Shown here: positions 1 through 9,441 of the stretch, piece by piece
How positions within the stretch are numbered: position 1 is the stretch's first letter
Layout: each line of letters opens with the position of its first letter
NCBI GenBank assembly: GCA_959347425.1
Contig: OY365741.1
Coordinates: 1,450,501-1,514,500, forward strand
DNA length: 64,000 nucleotides
Direction of reading: 5' to 3'
From: an uncultured Amylibacter sp.
Lineage (GTDB): Bacteria; Pseudomonadota; Alphaproteobacteria; Rhodobacterales; Rhodobacteraceae
The notes under the pieces: model-generated
What the model was told of the DNA's origin: nothing
Seen by the model: the letters and a program-made list of their open reading frames with translations, nothing else
Database searches by the model: none
Position numbers and translations under genes: made by a program

Positions 1-563
1 TGGATGAAACTGCCGATAATCCCGCGTGAATCAATCATCCAAAACAGGATTAACGCGCCGATAAGCGGGGTTACAATCATCGGCAAAAGTGAGGCAAAGA
101 TGACCAGCCCGCGCAAAATACGCGGAATGGAATTGACGGCTAGGGCAATGCACAGCCCGAAAATCAACGCAAACGGCGTAACGATAAAGGTATAAGACAA
201 GGTAAAAGCCAATGCGCCATAAAATGGCAGGTTCAAAAGGTTTGAGGCGAAGTGGTGCAAGGTGCGCGATTCGCGCCACAGGGTTGCGATTTCGCTGGTC
301 GCCAGATGGCCGCGATTGGTATAAACCTCGGTTCCTGAAAACTGCCCCAAGGGGCGGCTCTTGCGCAATTCGCGCATCGCGTCTTGGTCGACTGTGGTTT
401 CTATCGTACAGCCAAAGGGACCGCAATTTTCAACCTCTATAATAATTTGCTCGTGGTCGGTGAAAACCGATTGAATCACGACAGACACAATCGGCGCGGC
501 AATAAACAAAACCATCGCCATAACGGTCGGCAGGGTGAACCAGAAAAAACTGCGGTGTTTCAT
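1..563 (-). CDS. Sugar ABC transporter permease (MalF/UgpA type), 3' end outside window
   Basis: Inner-membrane permease subunit of a carbohydrate ABC importer. The visible 187 residues start MKHRSFFWFTLP, have a first membrane segment at about residues 9-30, a long periplasmic stretch (about 31-105) with a Cys-x-x-x-x-x-Cys pair, and further membrane segments rich in Leu, Ile and Phe up to the window edge. The conserved cytoplasmic EAA loop is not yet reached, so the gene is partial. It lies 197 nt downstream of a binding-protein gene in the same direction, separated by a large hairpin. With the ATPase at 2027 the three form one operon. The extended first periplasmic loop is typical of MalF-like subunits. 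The substrate cannot be told. Confidence 0.8.
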   Translation of the reverse strand, partial: MKHRSFFWFTLPTVMAMVLFIAAPIVSVVIQSVFTDHEQIIIEVENCGPFGCTIETTVDQDAMRELRKSRPLGQFSGTEVYTNRGHLATSEIATLWRESRTLHHFASNLLNLPFYGALAFTLSYTFIVTPFALIFGLCIALAVNSIPRILRGLVIFASLLPMIVTPLIGALILFWMIDSRGIIGSFI

Positions 564-619
564 GGGGGTGTCTTTTGGGTTGTTGGGTTAGTATAAAGCG
601 GTTAAGAGTGTGAGGGGGT

Positions 620-682
620 GGCGGCGGTGGGCGGGGGGCTCTCTTACGCGAAGCGTAAGAGAGCCCCCCGCCCACCGCCGCC
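620..682. repeat. 30-bp perfect inverted repeat (hairpin) between binding-protein and permease genes
   Basis: Arms 620-649 and 653-682 are exact reverse complements, with a 3-nt GAA loop. The stem is very GC-rich (runs of G on one arm, C on the other). Neither side carries a clear T-tract, so it is not a standard intrinsic terminator. Its place between the binding-protein and permease genes fits a REP-like element that halts 3' decay and stabilises the binding-protein message. Confidence 0.85.
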
Positions 683-760
683 CGTGGCGACTTCCCGAAG
701 GGATGGCGCAGACCCGAAGGGCCACTCCCCGTCTACACCAGTGCGAAGCATTTTTAAAAC

Positions 761-1999
761 CTAATTCAAAAATCCTTTTTCTTTCGCGGCGGCGGTATAA
801 GCAGCCTCCGTATCCGCCAGAGTTTGCCCAGCCGTTTCATCGCCTTTCAAAAAATCGGCGATATTATCGCCAAGGGCTGTGTGCAACAAACCTTGATAGG
901 GCAACATAGGATAGGGTTTTGTATTGGCAGCAATCGCGGCAAAAACACCATCATTGACGGCGGCGGGTTTATAGCCATCTATCATCCACACGGCTTGTCC
1001 CATCGTTTCATCGTTTAAAATGTTTGGGCTGGTTGCGTGTAGCATCGCCAGAAACGTAGCCTCTGCATCCGCGTCAGAGATGTTTTTGGCAACCGTCCAG
1101 CCATCCCACCATAGGGTAGATGCGGGCTCATTGCCACCACCAACGGTTAGGGGTGGTCCCACGCGCAGGTTGTTATAGACCTCAGGCGCGGCACCTTCAT
1201 CATCCATGAGACTACCCATACGCGATCCCCACATGCTCATCAAAGCGACATTGCCAGCCTCAACTTCCGCCGATGTTGCATTGGAATCATGCGTCAGGTA
1301 ATCGGGGTTCATGTATTCGCTTAACGCCTTTAACATGTTTAATGTCGCGATACCTTTTTCATTGTTTATCGCAACCTCTGCCGAACCCTGTTTATAGAAT
1401 TCGCCACCGAAACCGATGTACATATTGACGAATTCTTCCGCCAGATTCCAGCCCGCTTTATACGCGCCGCCAATCGGGTTTGCCATAATCCCCGCATCGC
1501 GGATTTTCTGTGCGGCGGCCAGCATGTCTTCATAGCTCTTCGGCACATCCGCCCCGATTTTATCCAAAACATCGGCGCGATAAGCCAGAGTTTGCGCGTT
1601 TGCCATAAAAGCAACCGCCATGATATTGCCATTTATCGTAATCAGGCGATTCTTTGGCAGATTGGGCGCGTGTTTGGCAACCAAATCATTCAAAGGGCGC
1701 ACCACATCCTCATTCATCAGGGCAATAAGCGATGAATTGGCGATAATCGCGCTGGTATATTCGGCAGGATTGCCTTGCATCCCTGCCAGATTGATTTTTT
1801 GATGGTCGGCGGTTAAATTAGCCTCACCTGTGATATTATCACAAGCCGTAGCCGCATTTGCAACCGTGTGAATCGCTGGGAATTCATTGCCAACGATACT
1901 GACACGCCCTGCTGTAATGCCGCAATCTGCGGAATAAGCAATGCTGCCAGCACATGCCAGCGTCACACCAAGTGTTAGAGTTTTTGTAAAAGGGTTCAT
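761..1999 (-). CDS. Extracellular solute-binding protein of a sugar ABC transporter
   Basis: Periplasmic substrate-binding protein, 412 residues, of the family-1 (MalE/UgpB-like) type. Start ATG at 1999 is preferred over one 27 nt upstream because AGGAG sits 7 nt before it. It opens with a Sec signal peptide (MNPFTKTLTL, hydrophobic core, cleavage near AYSA-D). Long-chain motifs of this fold include the NPIGGAYKAGW region and the WWDGWTVAKN segment near residue 280. It follows the ATPase gene by 27 nt, an unusual order (ATPase, binding protein, permease). The substrate is unknown. The divergent NTF2-like gene beyond the ATPase gives no clear clue. Confidence 0.82.
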   Translation of the reverse strand: MNPFTKTLTLGVTLACAGSIAYSADCGITAGRVSIVGNEFPAIHTVANAATACDNITGEANLTADHQKINLAGMQGNPAEYTSAIIANSSLIALMNEDVVRPLNDLVAKHAPNLPKNRLITINGNIMAVAFMANAQTLAYRADVLDKIGADVPKSYEDMLAAAQKIRDAGIMANPIGGAYKAGWNLAEEFVNMYIGFGGEFYKQGSAEVAINNEKGIATLNMLKALSEYMNPDYLTHDSNATSAEVEAGNVALMSMWGSRMGSLMDDEGAAPEVYNNLRVGPPLTVGGGNEPASTLWWDGWTVAKNISDADAEATFLAMLHATSPNILNDETMGQAVWMIDGYKPAAVNDGVFAAIAANTKPYPMLPYQGLLHTALGDNIADFLKGDETAGQTLADTEAAYTAAAKEKGFLN

Positions 2000-2026
2000 A
2001 AGGGTTCTCCTATTTTGTATCCGCAA

Positions 2027-3109
2027 CTATGTATTAATCCTTGCCCCTGTCTGCGGATGAAACAGGTGGCAAAATCCGGGTGTAATTTTGGCAGAGACCG
2101 TATCGCCGATTTTGGCGCGGAAGTCTTTATCTGCCTTAATGGAAACCAGTCGCGCCCCAAGGCGCAAGGTCAGCATAACGCAATCGCCCAAAAGCTCAAC
2201 CGTGTAAATCGGTGCTTTGATTTGGGCTCCCTTACCCACGATAACATCCTCGGCACGAAATCCAAGGGTTACGGGGGTGTTTTTGGGTATGTTTTTACCA
2301 GTAAAACCAGTTATTTTTATGTTTTTACTGTAATCTGTCGTGCCCTCTTTGGCGTGAAACGCGCCGTTTTTCATCTCTCCCTTTATCAGATTCATCGCGG
2401 GCGAGCCGATGAAGCCCGCAACGAACTCATTCGTGGGAGAGTTGTAAATATCGGCGGGCGTGCCGACCTGCTGCACTATACCCTTATTCATAACGACAAC
2501 ACGGTCAGCAAGAGTCATCGCTTCCACTTGGTCATGGGTGACATAAAGCGTCGTCGTCTGCAATTCAAATTGTAAATTCTTTATCTGGGCGCGGGTCGAT
2601 AGACGCAGTTTTGCATCCAAATTGGACAAAGGCTCGTCCATTAAAAAAACCGTGGGTTCGCGGACAATAGCACGGGCAAGCGCAACCCGTTGCCTCTGCC
2701 CGCCTGACAGCTCCGCTGGTTTGCGGTGTAGGAACGGTCCCAGCTCCACCATATCGGCGGCTCGGCGCACCCGTGTGTCATGCGTGGCACGGGGGATTTT
2801 GCGAATCCGCAGGGGAAAGCAAATGTTTTGATAGACATTCATATTGGGATAAAGTCCGTAAGATTGAAACACCATAGCGATATCGCGGTCTTTCGGATCA
2901 AGCCGATTGACACAGACTCCGTCAATTAAAATCTCGCCCTGTGTGGGGTCTTCCAGCCCCGCAATCATCCGCATCGTTGTGGTTTTGCCACAGCCAGAGG
3001 GACCCAGCAGAACCACGAATTCCTTATCCTTGATGGTTAAATCAAAGTTATCAACGCCGATAAAATTACCCCAACGTTTGGAAATATTGTTTAATTGAAT
3101 TTCGGCCAT
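2027..3109 (-). CDS. ABC transporter ATPase, MalK/UgpC family
   Basis: ATP-hydrolysing subunit that drives a carbohydrate importer, 360 residues. Walker [10 protein letters not shown] at residues 36-44, signature LSGGQRQR, Walker [11 protein letters not shown], and the H-loop [10 protein letters not shown] are all visible. The C-terminal third is the OB-fold/TOBE regulatory domain that marks the MalK/UgpC group, whose members energise di-, mono- or polyol-importers. It is the first gene of the operon that continues with the binding protein (761-1999) and permease (left edge). It resembles the other two MalK-like ATPases in the window (6615, 34612) in layout but is clearly a separate paralogue. 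Confidence 0.9.
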   Translation of the reverse strand: MAEIQLNNISKRWGNFIGVDNFDLTIKDKEFVVLLGPSGCGKTTTMRMIAGLEDPTQGEILIDGVCVNRLDPKDRDIAMVFQSYGLYPNMNVYQNICFPLRIRKIPRATHDTRVRRAADMVELGPFLHRKPAELSGGQRQRVALARAIVREPTVFLMDEPLSNLDAKLRLSTRAQIKNLQFELQTTTLYVTHDQVEAMTLADRVVVMNKGIVQQVGTPADIYNSPTNEFVAGFIGSPAMNLIKGEMKNGAFHAKEGTTDYSKNIKITGFTGKNIPKNTPVTLGFRAEDVIVGKGAQIKAPIYTVELLGDCVMLTLRLGARLVSIKADKDFRAKIGDTVSAKITPGFCHLFHPQTGARINT

Positions 3110-3199
3110 AGTGTTTTTTGCAGTGTTTTATTAGAGTGCTTGTTTTAAGTTATTGCTTTTTGGGGCGGCTTTGTTTAATAGCTATCTTATGCAAACAAT

Positions 3200-3214
3200 C
3201 TTGCGAATAGCAAG
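3200..3214. promoter_or_regulatory. Inverted repeat, candidate operator in divergent intergenic region
   Basis: CTTGC-N5-GCAAG lies between the divergent ATPase gene (3109) and the NTF2-like gene (3250). A second TTGCGAAT half-site follows at about 3222. A possible minus-strand promoter reads TTGCTA, 18-nt spacer, TAAGAT across it. No regulator gene adjoins, so function is inference. Confidence 0.35.
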
Positions 3215-3249
3215 TGGTTTTTTGCGAATTATTAAAAAAAGGATACATT

Positions 3250-4194
3250 ATGGACTTTCGGGATGCAATTTATCCCCGTATAGCGGGGATTTTCAGCGAT
3301 AAATCGGTGATTGCCGATAATGCCGTGTTTGATTTTGCCGCGCCTTTAGACCAGAAAATAGGGCGTGATGCGATTTGGGCGGGGTTTTATGCGCCCCTGT
3401 TATCCGCCTTGCAAGGGGTTCATCGGCGCGATATTTTGTTTATTGGCGGTGATAATATCCGTGATGCGGGCGGGCAATGGGTTGCCAGCGTCACCCACTA
3501 TGTTGGTAATTTCACCGCGCCGTTGTTTGGCATTGCTCCGTCAAACCACCTCGTTTTCCTTCGCGCGGGTGAGTTTTATCGTATAGAGAACAACCAGATT
3601 ACTGAGGCCAAAATTATCTTTGATTTGCCTGATTTATTGCGCCAATGTGGGCGTGCGGTTTTCCCCCATGATTTGGGGGCAGAGATGGTTTTCCCCGCCC
3701 CACAGACGCAAGATGGGATTTTACCTACCCAAGGTGACGGAGCAAACAGCATCAAGATTATGGAAGGCATGTTTGGTGATTTGGGCGCGTTTAATCCGCG
3801 TGATTTTTCATCCGATAATCAAACGGGGGATGATGGCTATTGGCACAAGGATATGATGTGGTATGGGCCTGGCGGGATCGGTTCTAACTTTCAATGGCAG
3901 GGGTTTGTGAATGACCATCGTAGCAGCTTTCTGACCGCTTTCCCTGACCGCAAGGGGGGCAATCATTATTGCCGTTTGGGCGATGGGTATTATAGTGCCG
4001 CCTCTGGCTGGCCGAGCATGACTATGACGTTTCAAGGTGATTATCTGGGGGTTCGCGCCGATGGGCGGGCGTTGACCCTGCGAGTGATGGATTTTTATCG
4101 TTGCGATAGGCGGCAGATTTGTGAAAACTGGGTGTGTTTGGATTATGGCGATTTGATGCGCCAAATGGGTGTGGATATTTTGGCGGTGGGATAG
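3250..4194 (+). CDS. Tandem NTF2-like / SnoaL-type (ester cyclase family) protein
   Basis: 314 residues. ATG at 3250 is chosen over an upstream in-frame ATG because AGGA lies 7 nt before it. The N-terminal half (to about residue 140) and the C-terminal half (about 185-310) each look like an NTF2-like cone-shaped domain of the SnoaL/polyketide-cyclase-like superfamily, with FRDAIYPRIAG at the start and a MMWYGPGGIGSNFQW segment opening the second domain. Family members next to sugar importers are usually called ester cyclases or NTF2-family proteins, but no reaction is firmly assigned. It is divergent from the sugar ABC operon at 1-3109 and may share control with it. Catalysis on a sugar-derived substrate is inference. 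Confidence 0.6.
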   Translation: MDFRDAIYPRIAGIFSDKSVIADNAVFDFAAPLDQKIGRDAIWAGFYAPLLSALQGVHRRDILFIGGDNIRDAGGQWVASVTHYVGNFTAPLFGIAPSNHLVFLRAGEFYRIENNQITEAKIIFDLPDLLRQCGRAVFPHDLGAEMVFPAPQTQDGILPTQGDGANSIKIMEGMFGDLGAFNPRDFSSDNQTGDDGYWHKDMMWYGPGGIGSNFQWQGFVNDHRSSFLTAFPDRKGGNHYCRLGDGYYSAASGWPSMTMTFQGDYLGVRADGRALTLRVMDFYRCDRRQICENWVCLDYGDLMRQMGVDILAVG

Positions 4195-4214
4195 GACGGG
4201 TTTTAACCTGTCTC
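4181..4214 (+). repeat. Dispersed intergenic element, copy A
   Basis: Matches a roughly 35-bp element found five times in this window. Shared parts are GGCGGTGG followed by (A)GTAARACGGG and TTCTAACCTGTCTC. This copy starts within the last codons of the 3250-4194 gene and supplies its stop. The second half folds as an imperfect hairpin, placed between two convergent genes, so it may act as a bidirectional terminator. Confidence 0.6.
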
Positions 4215-4228
4215 TTTGTGCGGGGTTG

Positions 4229-5149
4229 CTATCCTTTAAATGCGATAATTTCCGCGTGGCTGGGGGCGGAGGCTCCATCACGGGTGCAGGTCATCGCGGC
4301 CGCCTTTGATGCGTAATCCAGCGCGGTTTGCAAACCGTTCTTGGCAAAATCCGCCAGTCCATCATACCGCAACATCGTTGCCAAAATCCCCGCCGAAAAA
4401 CAATCGCCCGCGCCGACCGTATCACGGACAACCACGGGAATTGGCGGGGCGTGGCACGCGGGCTTACCCGCGCAAAATGCCGTTGCCCCCTCCGCGCCAC
4501 GGGTTAAAAAGCCCAAGCCAATTTTGTGGGTTTTCATAATGGATTGCAGATAGGTTTCGGGCGATTCATCGGGGGATAACCACGCGCAATCCTCATCCGA
4601 TAGTTTGACAATATCCGTGGCATCATAAATCTGCGCCAGTCGTTTTAAAAACCCCGTGCGGTCAGCAAGAAAGCTCGGGCGGATATTGGGATCAACAAAA
4701 ACAGGGCAGGGTAGCTCGCCGACAAAATCCGCCCATATTTGGGCTTCCGTGCCAGAAGCTATCGCAAGACCGCCAACATAAAACGCCCCTGTTTTTGGCA
4801 TAGCCGCGCGAATCGCCACCCGAATCGCGGGCAAATTTATATCACGATCGGCGGCGGCCTCCCGATGAAAAGTATAGCTCGCCCCGCCGTTTTTATCCTT
4901 TTGAACAATCGCCAAACCCGTGTTGCCATTTGATTTTGGCGACAGTTGCGTGATGTTTAAATCGCGCATTTCCGCGTCAAACATATCGCCAAAAGAATCC
5001 CGCGATATTGGGTTCAAATAGCCCGTCGGCACCCCCATCCTTGCCGCCGCCCGCGCGACATTGTAGGGCCCGCCCCCCGTGAAGGCACTGAACTGCCCGC
5101 CCGTACCTTCAATCATATCAACAATGGTTTCACCTGCAATAACCAGCAT
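4229..5149 (-). CDS. mtlZ: Carbohydrate kinase, PfkB family (fructokinase)
   Basis: Phosphorylates a sugar, most likely fructose made by the mannitol dehydrogenase encoded 8 nt upstream. 306 residues, the usual PfkB length. Signature 1 appears as the GGGPYNVARAAARMG stretch near residue 25. Signature 2 is DTVGAGDCFSAGIL near residue 243, whose Asp is the catalytic base and whose GAGD forms the anion hole. It ends the polyol operon that begins at 12525, an arrangement matching smo/mtl clusters of Rhodobacter-type alphaproteobacteria, where mtlZ encodes fructokinase. Substrate assignment rests on context. Confidence 0.85.
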   Translation of the reverse strand: MLVIAGETIVDMIEGTGGQFSAFTGGGPYNVARAAARMGVPTGYLNPISRDSFGDMFDAEMRDLNITQLSPKSNGNTGLAIVQKDKNGGASYTFHREAAADRDINLPAIRVAIRAAMPKTGAFYVGGLAIASGTEAQIWADFVGELPCPVFVDPNIRPSFLADRTGFLKRLAQIYDATDIVKLSDEDCAWLSPDESPETYLQSIMKTHKIGLGFLTRGAEGATAFCAGKPACHAPPIPVVVRDTVGAGDCFSAGILATMLRYDGLADFAKNGLQTALDYASKAAAMTCTRDGASAPSHAEIIAFKG

Positions 5150-5157
5150 CGGGTATC

Positions 5158-6618
5158 CTACCTTAAATAAGCGTCCAAAGTCGCGTTAATTCCCCCCGCG
5201 TATATTTGGGTTAGCCACGCGGTAAAGGGCTCGGCAAATTCCGCACGACTGGCAAGGTCGCCATAAATCCGCGTGTTTTCCAGCCAGACTATCGGGTTAT
5301 CTTTCGCATGTGTCGCCCGTATTTGCAAGTCTGCCCAATCGGGATCGTTGGCATCAATAACCGAATTATCCTCACGCACACCCAAACAATACCGCGCCCA
5401 TATTGCAGAGGTGAGGGCAAGCCCCGCCACGTTAATTCCCGACTCCAAACAATCGCGCACGGACGGCAAAAGAAACCCCGGATGACGGGCAGAGCCATCA
5501 AACGCAACCCTACGAGGCGTATCAAACACGGCCGTATTGGCAAACCTTCGGGCAACCAGTGCGACATAATCCGCAGGGCTATAATCAGGCACGGCAACCA
5601 CATGGGGCAGGATTTCCTCGCCCACGATTTTCATAAACATCGCGTTTATCGCGGGGTGCGCCATCGCATCGGCTATCGTTTTAATCGCCAATAAATCCGC
5701 CACGGCAGCAATGATTTGATGCCCGCCGTTTAGGACGCGAATCTTCATTTGCTCATAATCACACACGCGGTTTGTGAAGGTCACCCCCACCTGTTCCAAA
5801 GGCGGGCGACCCGCACAAAATTTATCCTCTATCACCCATTGGCGGAAATCCTCGTGGCTGACGGGGATGGTATCGGTAATGCCAAACTGGGCGGGCAGGG
5901 CGCGTTCCACTTCCCCCGTTGCTGGCACAATGCAATCCACCATGGAATTGGGGAAACCGCAGGTTTCATCAATCCAATCCGCCAAATCGGGGTCGGACAA
6001 CCGCGCCAAGCCAACCACGGTTTGGCGCAAAACCGCGCCGTTGCCTTGGATATTATCGCAAGAGAGACATTCAAACGCGCCTAGCCCTGCGTCCTTACGC
6101 ATCGCCAAGGCCGCGACCATCGCGCCAAAAACAGTACGCGGGCGGGTAGGGTTCTGCGCATCATGGATAATATCGGGATGATTTGCGTCAAATTTTAATG
6201 TCGCGGGATCAATAAAATATCCGCTTTCGGTGATGGTGAGCGAGACGATACGGATGCTCGCATGCGCCATTTGTTTAATCAAAGCCGCGTTATCGGGCTC
6301 AATCGGGGCGTAGCCAATGATACTGCCTATGATTTCCGCAGTGGGTGCAGTTTCCCCCAGTTCTATAAGGGTGGTAAGGTAATCCTGCGCCATCATTCGC
6401 CCGCGCATATCCGCGTCATAGCTGCGGACTCCCGCGCCGATAATCGCCCAATCTTTCGCTTCGCCCGCGTCCATTAACCGATGCAAATACCACGCTTGAT
6501 GGGCGCGGTGAAAATTACCCATGCCAATATGCACAATCCCCGCGGTCAATTCCGCTCGGTCATAATGCGGAGTCCGCACCCCCGTTATCTGCCCCAAATT
6601 CGCCTGATTCAAAATCAT
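5158..6618 (-). CDS. mtlK: Mannitol 2-dehydrogenase family oxidoreductase
   Basis: NAD-dependent oxidation of mannitol to fructose (long-chain polyol dehydrogenase family), 486 residues, normal length. The N-terminal Rossmann fingerprint is seen at residues 29-41 ([11 protein letters not shown]). The catalytic K-x4-N-x2-H pattern is present as KIRVLNGGH. It overlaps the ATPase gene by 4 nt (ATGA), implying translational coupling, and is followed 8 nt later by the kinase. Related family members act on fructuronate or arabinitol. Linkage to a polyol importer and fructokinase favours mannitol, with arabinitol or sorbitol as alternatives. Confidence 0.9.
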   Translation of the reverse strand: MILNQANLGQITGVRTPHYDRAELTAGIVHIGMGNFHRAHQAWYLHRLMDAGEAKDWAIIGAGVRSYDADMRGRMMAQDYLTTLIELGETAPTAEIIGSIIGYAPIEPDNAALIKQMAHASIRIVSLTITESGYFIDPATLKFDANHPDIIHDAQNPTRPRTVFGAMVAALAMRKDAGLGAFECLSCDNIQGNGAVLRQTVVGLARLSDPDLADWIDETCGFPNSMVDCIVPATGEVERALPAQFGITDTIPVSHEDFRQWVIEDKFCAGRPPLEQVGVTFTNRVCDYEQMKIRVLNGGHQIIAAVADLLAIKTIADAMAHPAINAMFMKIVGEEILPHVVAVPDYSPADYVALVARRFANTAVFDTPRRVAFDGSARHPGFLLPSVRDCLESGINVAGLALTSAIWARYCLGVREDNSVIDANDPDWADLQIRATHAKDNPIVWLENTRIYGDLASRAEFAEPFTAWLTQIYAGGINATLDAYLR

Positions 6619-7616
6619 AACGCGCGACCGTTTTCATCAAATTTATAGATTTTATCGCCCGCGTCCAGCGATACTTTATCGCCGTAATTTAGGTTTAACT
6701 CGCCAGCCGAGCGTACGATAATTTCCACCCCGTCTTCCTGTACGATACGCAAAAATGTATCCGAGCCCAAATGTTCCGCCGAGACAACCGTGCCGTTAAA
6801 CGCGCCGTTTTTCACGACATGCAGATGTTCGGGGCGGATTCCTATGGCAAACGCGCCGTGTTTGGCCGCCTGTTCGCCCTCAATAAAATTCATTTTGGGC
6901 GAGCCGATAAACCCCGCGACAAACCGATTTGTCGGGTGGTTATATAATTCCAACGGCGCACCGACTTGTTCAATTATGCCCGCCCGCAGGACGACTATTT
7001 TATCCGCCATAGTCATGGCTTCGACTTGGTCATGGGTGACATAAACCATCGTTGTATCCAGCTTTTTATGTAAATCGGTGATTTCCGTGCGCATATTAAC
7101 ACGTAAGGCGGCATCCAAATTGGATAGCGGTTCGTCAAACAAAAATGCAGACGGCTCGCGCACAATGGCGCGACCAATGGCAACCCTTTGGCGTTGCCCA
7201 CCGCTCAGCTGCCCTGGGCGTTGATCCAAATAATCGGTTAGGTTCAAAATCCGTGCGGCATTGGCGACTTTTGCCTCTGCCAATTCACTGGCAAGCCCCG
7301 CCATTTTCAACGGGAAAGCGATATTTTTACGCACGGTCATGTGCGGGTAAAGGGCGTAGGATTGAAACACCATAGCCAGCCGTCTGTCAACAGGTGCGGC
7401 GTGAGTTCTATCCGTGCCATCAATGATAATCTGCCCACTGGTCAAATCTTCCAGCCCCGCGATTAAACGCAACAAAGTAGATTTGCCACAGCCCGACGGC
7501 CCCACGAAAACCACGAATTCCCCATCGTAAATATCGAGGTCTAGGGGCGGTATGACTTCGGTCGCGCCAAAGGATTTGCTCACCTGTTTTAGGGATATTT
7601 TTTGTGTTTTTGTCAT
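6615..7616 (-). CDS. smoK: Polyol ABC transporter ATPase
   Basis: Energises the mannitol/sorbitol-type importer, 333 residues. Walker [10 protein letters not shown] at residues 39-47, Q-loop [12 protein letters not shown], signature [14 protein letters not shown], Walker [11 protein letters not shown] and H-loop [10 protein letters not shown] are present, followed by a TOBE/OB-fold tail. Gene order binding protein, two permeases, ATPase, dehydrogenase is that of smoEFGK-mtlK. The stop overlaps the mtlK start by 4 nt. It could also serve other polyols. Confidence 0.88.
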   Translation of the reverse strand: MTKTQKISLKQVSKSFGATEVIPPLDLDIYDGEFVVFVGPSGCGKSTLLRLIAGLEDLTSGQIIIDGTDRTHAAPVDRRLAMVFQSYALYPHMTVRKNIAFPLKMAGLASELAEAKVANAARILNLTDYLDQRPGQLSGGQRQRVAIGRAIVREPSAFLFDEPLSNLDAALRVNMRTEITDLHKKLDTTMVYVTHDQVEAMTMADKIVVLRAGIIEQVGAPLELYNHPTNRFVAGFIGSPKMNFIEGEQAAKHGAFAIGIRPEHLHVVKNGAFNGTVVSAEHLGSDTFLRIVQEDGVEIIVRSAGELNLNYGDKVSLDAGDKIYKFDENGRAL

Positions 7617-7637
7617 TTGATAGTCTCCTTATTATTT

Positions 7638-8468
7638 TTATTTCACTGCGCCAAAGGTCAATCCGCGCACCAATTGTTTTTGCGAAAACCAACCCATAAT
7701 TAAAATCGGCGCAATCGCCATAGTAGATGCCGCCGATAGCTTGGCATAAAACAACCCCTCTGGGCTGGAATAACTGGCAATAAACGCGGTCAAAGGCGCG
7801 GCCGAGGCTGCCGTTAATGTCAGTGTCCAAAACGCTTCGTTCCACGCCAAAATGATATTTAACAGCATAGTTGATGCAATTCCGGGCAGAGCCATCGGCG
7901 TTAAAATATAGATAATTTCTTTGCCCAAGGACGCACCGTCCATCCGTGCTGCCTCCAATATATCCTTTGGGATTTCCTTAAAATAAGTATAAAGCATCCA
8001 AATAATAATCGGCAAATTCAGCATCATAACGATGATAACCAAGGCAAGTTTGCTATCCAATAACCCCAACCACTGCACGATAAAATAAATCGGCATCAGC
8101 ACGGCAACGGCGGGCATCATCTTTGTGGATAACATCCACATCAATATGTTTTTCGTCTGCTTGCCTGGCACGAACGCCATTGCCCAAGCCGAAGGCACGG
8201 CTATCAGCAGTCCCAAAATCGTTGATCCCAGCGAAATCACCATGGAATTATAGAAATGTCGCCCGTAGTTCGATCGCTCCTGCACGGTGAAATAATTCTC
8301 CAAAGTCCATTTAAAATTAAACAGATTCGGGGGTGAGGCGATAGCCTCAGCCTCGGTCTTAAAGCTGGTTAATATCGTCCAGAATATCGGGAAAAACAGG
8401 GTAAAGCCAATCGCCCAAGCCGCGATAGTCCAGATTGTTTTATTCATATTTGTTTGTGCGCGTGCCAT
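7638..8468 (-). CDS. smoG: Polyol ABC transporter permease (MalG-type)
   Basis: Inner-membrane permease of 276 residues with six predicted membrane segments: first at about residues 10-30, others across 70-100, 105-130, 140-165, 185-210 and 240-260. The EAA loop that contacts the ATPase reads EAARMDGASLGKEI near residue 190. A GGGGG-type ribosome site precedes ATG. It follows the first permease gene by 9 nt and precedes smoK by 21 nt. The short first periplasmic region is typical of MalG-like partners. Confidence 0.87.
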   Translation of the reverse strand: MARAQTNMNKTIWTIAAWAIGFTLFFPIFWTILTSFKTEAEAIASPPNLFNFKWTLENYFTVQERSNYGRHFYNSMVISLGSTILGLLIAVPSAWAMAFVPGKQTKNILMWMLSTKMMPAVAVLMPIYFIVQWLGLLDSKLALVIIVMMLNLPIIIWMLYTYFKEIPKDILEAARMDGASLGKEIIYILTPMALPGIASTMLLNIILAWNEAFWTLTLTAASAAPLTAFIASYSSPEGLFYAKLSAASTMAIAPILIMGWFSQKQLVRGLTFGAVK

Positions 8469-8477
8469 AATATCCCC

Positions 8478-9347
8478 CTATACATCCAGATTTTTGCCAA
8501 TAAGGCGCATTAAAAATACGGCGACTATATTTGCCAAAATGATTGCCAAGACTCCGCCCGCTGCCGCCCCGCCGATATCATTGCTTAACCGCCCCGTGCG
8601 GTATATCAGCCAAGGCAGGTTGGTGCTTGCCGTGCCTGGCCCGCCCGAAGTCGTCACGAAAATCTCTGCAAATATGTTTAATAAAAAAATCGTTTGTATC
8701 AGTACGACAACGGTAATGGGTCGTGCCAAATGGGGCAGAGTAATATGGATAAACCGCGATATATGTCCCGCCCCGTCCATCTCTGCCGCCTCCATCTGCT
8801 CTTGATCCAGCGATTGTAACGCGGTCAGCAAAATCAGCGTAGCAAAGGGCAACCATTGCCAAGCGACTATACCGATAATGGATTCCAACGGGTAATGCGC
8901 CAGGAAATCAATCGGTGCCACGCCCAGCCATTGCGCCGCGTAACCGAACAAACCATTAACGGGGTTCATAAACATATTCTTCCAAACCAGCGCGGATACC
9001 GTGGGCATGATGAAAAACGGAGCAATAACCATCAGGCGAACGATACCCCGCCCCCAGATGTCTTTGTTCAAAACGATTGCCAATAAAATCCCGCCTATTA
9101 CGGAGATAACAACCACGCCAAGCACCAGCAAAAGCGTATTGATAACGGCAGGCAAAAACGCCGTATCGGTTAGAAAATAACTGTAATTCTTCCAGCCCCA
9201 AAAGCTCGCGGGCGGTCGTAATAAATTATAACGCAGGAAAGAAAAATATAAGGTCATGCCAAGCGGCACAATCATCCATAGCATCAGCAAGACGACCGAA
9301 GGAGTCATCATCAATCTGGCAACTGTGCGGGGTTTGTGGCCTGCCAA
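8478..9347 (-). CDS. smoF: Polyol ABC transporter permease (MalF-type), TTG start
   Basis: Inner-membrane permease, 289 residues from a TTG start at 9347. AGGAG lies 7 nt before this TTG. An in-frame ATG at 9383 is rejected because it sits inside the stem-loop of a terminator (9363-9399) and has no ribosome site. The mature start reads LAGHKPRTVARLM. Several membrane segments are followed by the EAA loop EAAEMDGAGHISRFI near residue 200. It pairs with smoG. Weak TTG initiation after a terminator fits low permease output relative to the binding protein. Confidence 0.85.
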   Translation of the reverse strand: MAGHKPRTVARLMMTPSVVLLMLWMIVPLGMTLYFSFLRYNLLRPPASFWGWKNYSYFLTDTAFLPAVINTLLLVLGVVVISVIGGILLAIVLNKDIWGRGIVRLMVIAPFFIMPTVSALVWKNMFMNPVNGLFGYAAQWLGVAPIDFLAHYPLESIIGIVAWQWLPFATLILLTALQSLDQEQMEAAEMDGAGHISRFIHITLPHLARPITVVVLIQTIFLLNIFAEIFVTTSGGPGTASTNLPWLIYRTGRLSNDIGGAAAGGVLAIILANIVAVFLMRLIGKNLDV

Positions 9348-9362
9348 GGGTTCTCTCCTATT

Positions 9363-9399
9363 AAATAAAACAGGGGCTATCACACACCGATAGCCCCTG
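9363..9399 (-). terminator. Intrinsic terminator/attenuator between smoE and smoF
   Basis: Arms 9390-9399 and 9371-9380 (CAGGGGCTAT and its complement) with a 9-nt loop are followed on the minus strand by TTTTATTT. This is a textbook rho-independent form, but it lies inside the operon, so it probably lets only part of transcription reach the permease genes. Confidence 0.85.
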
Positions 9400-9441
9400 C
9401 AAGTCTTTATATGGAATATAGGGTGTTAGCCCTATACCGCC

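Noticed and set aside
9348..9383. ATG start for the smoF permease
   Set aside because: It lies in the terminator stem-loop and lacks a ribosome site, whereas TTG at 9347 has AGGAG at 7 nt.
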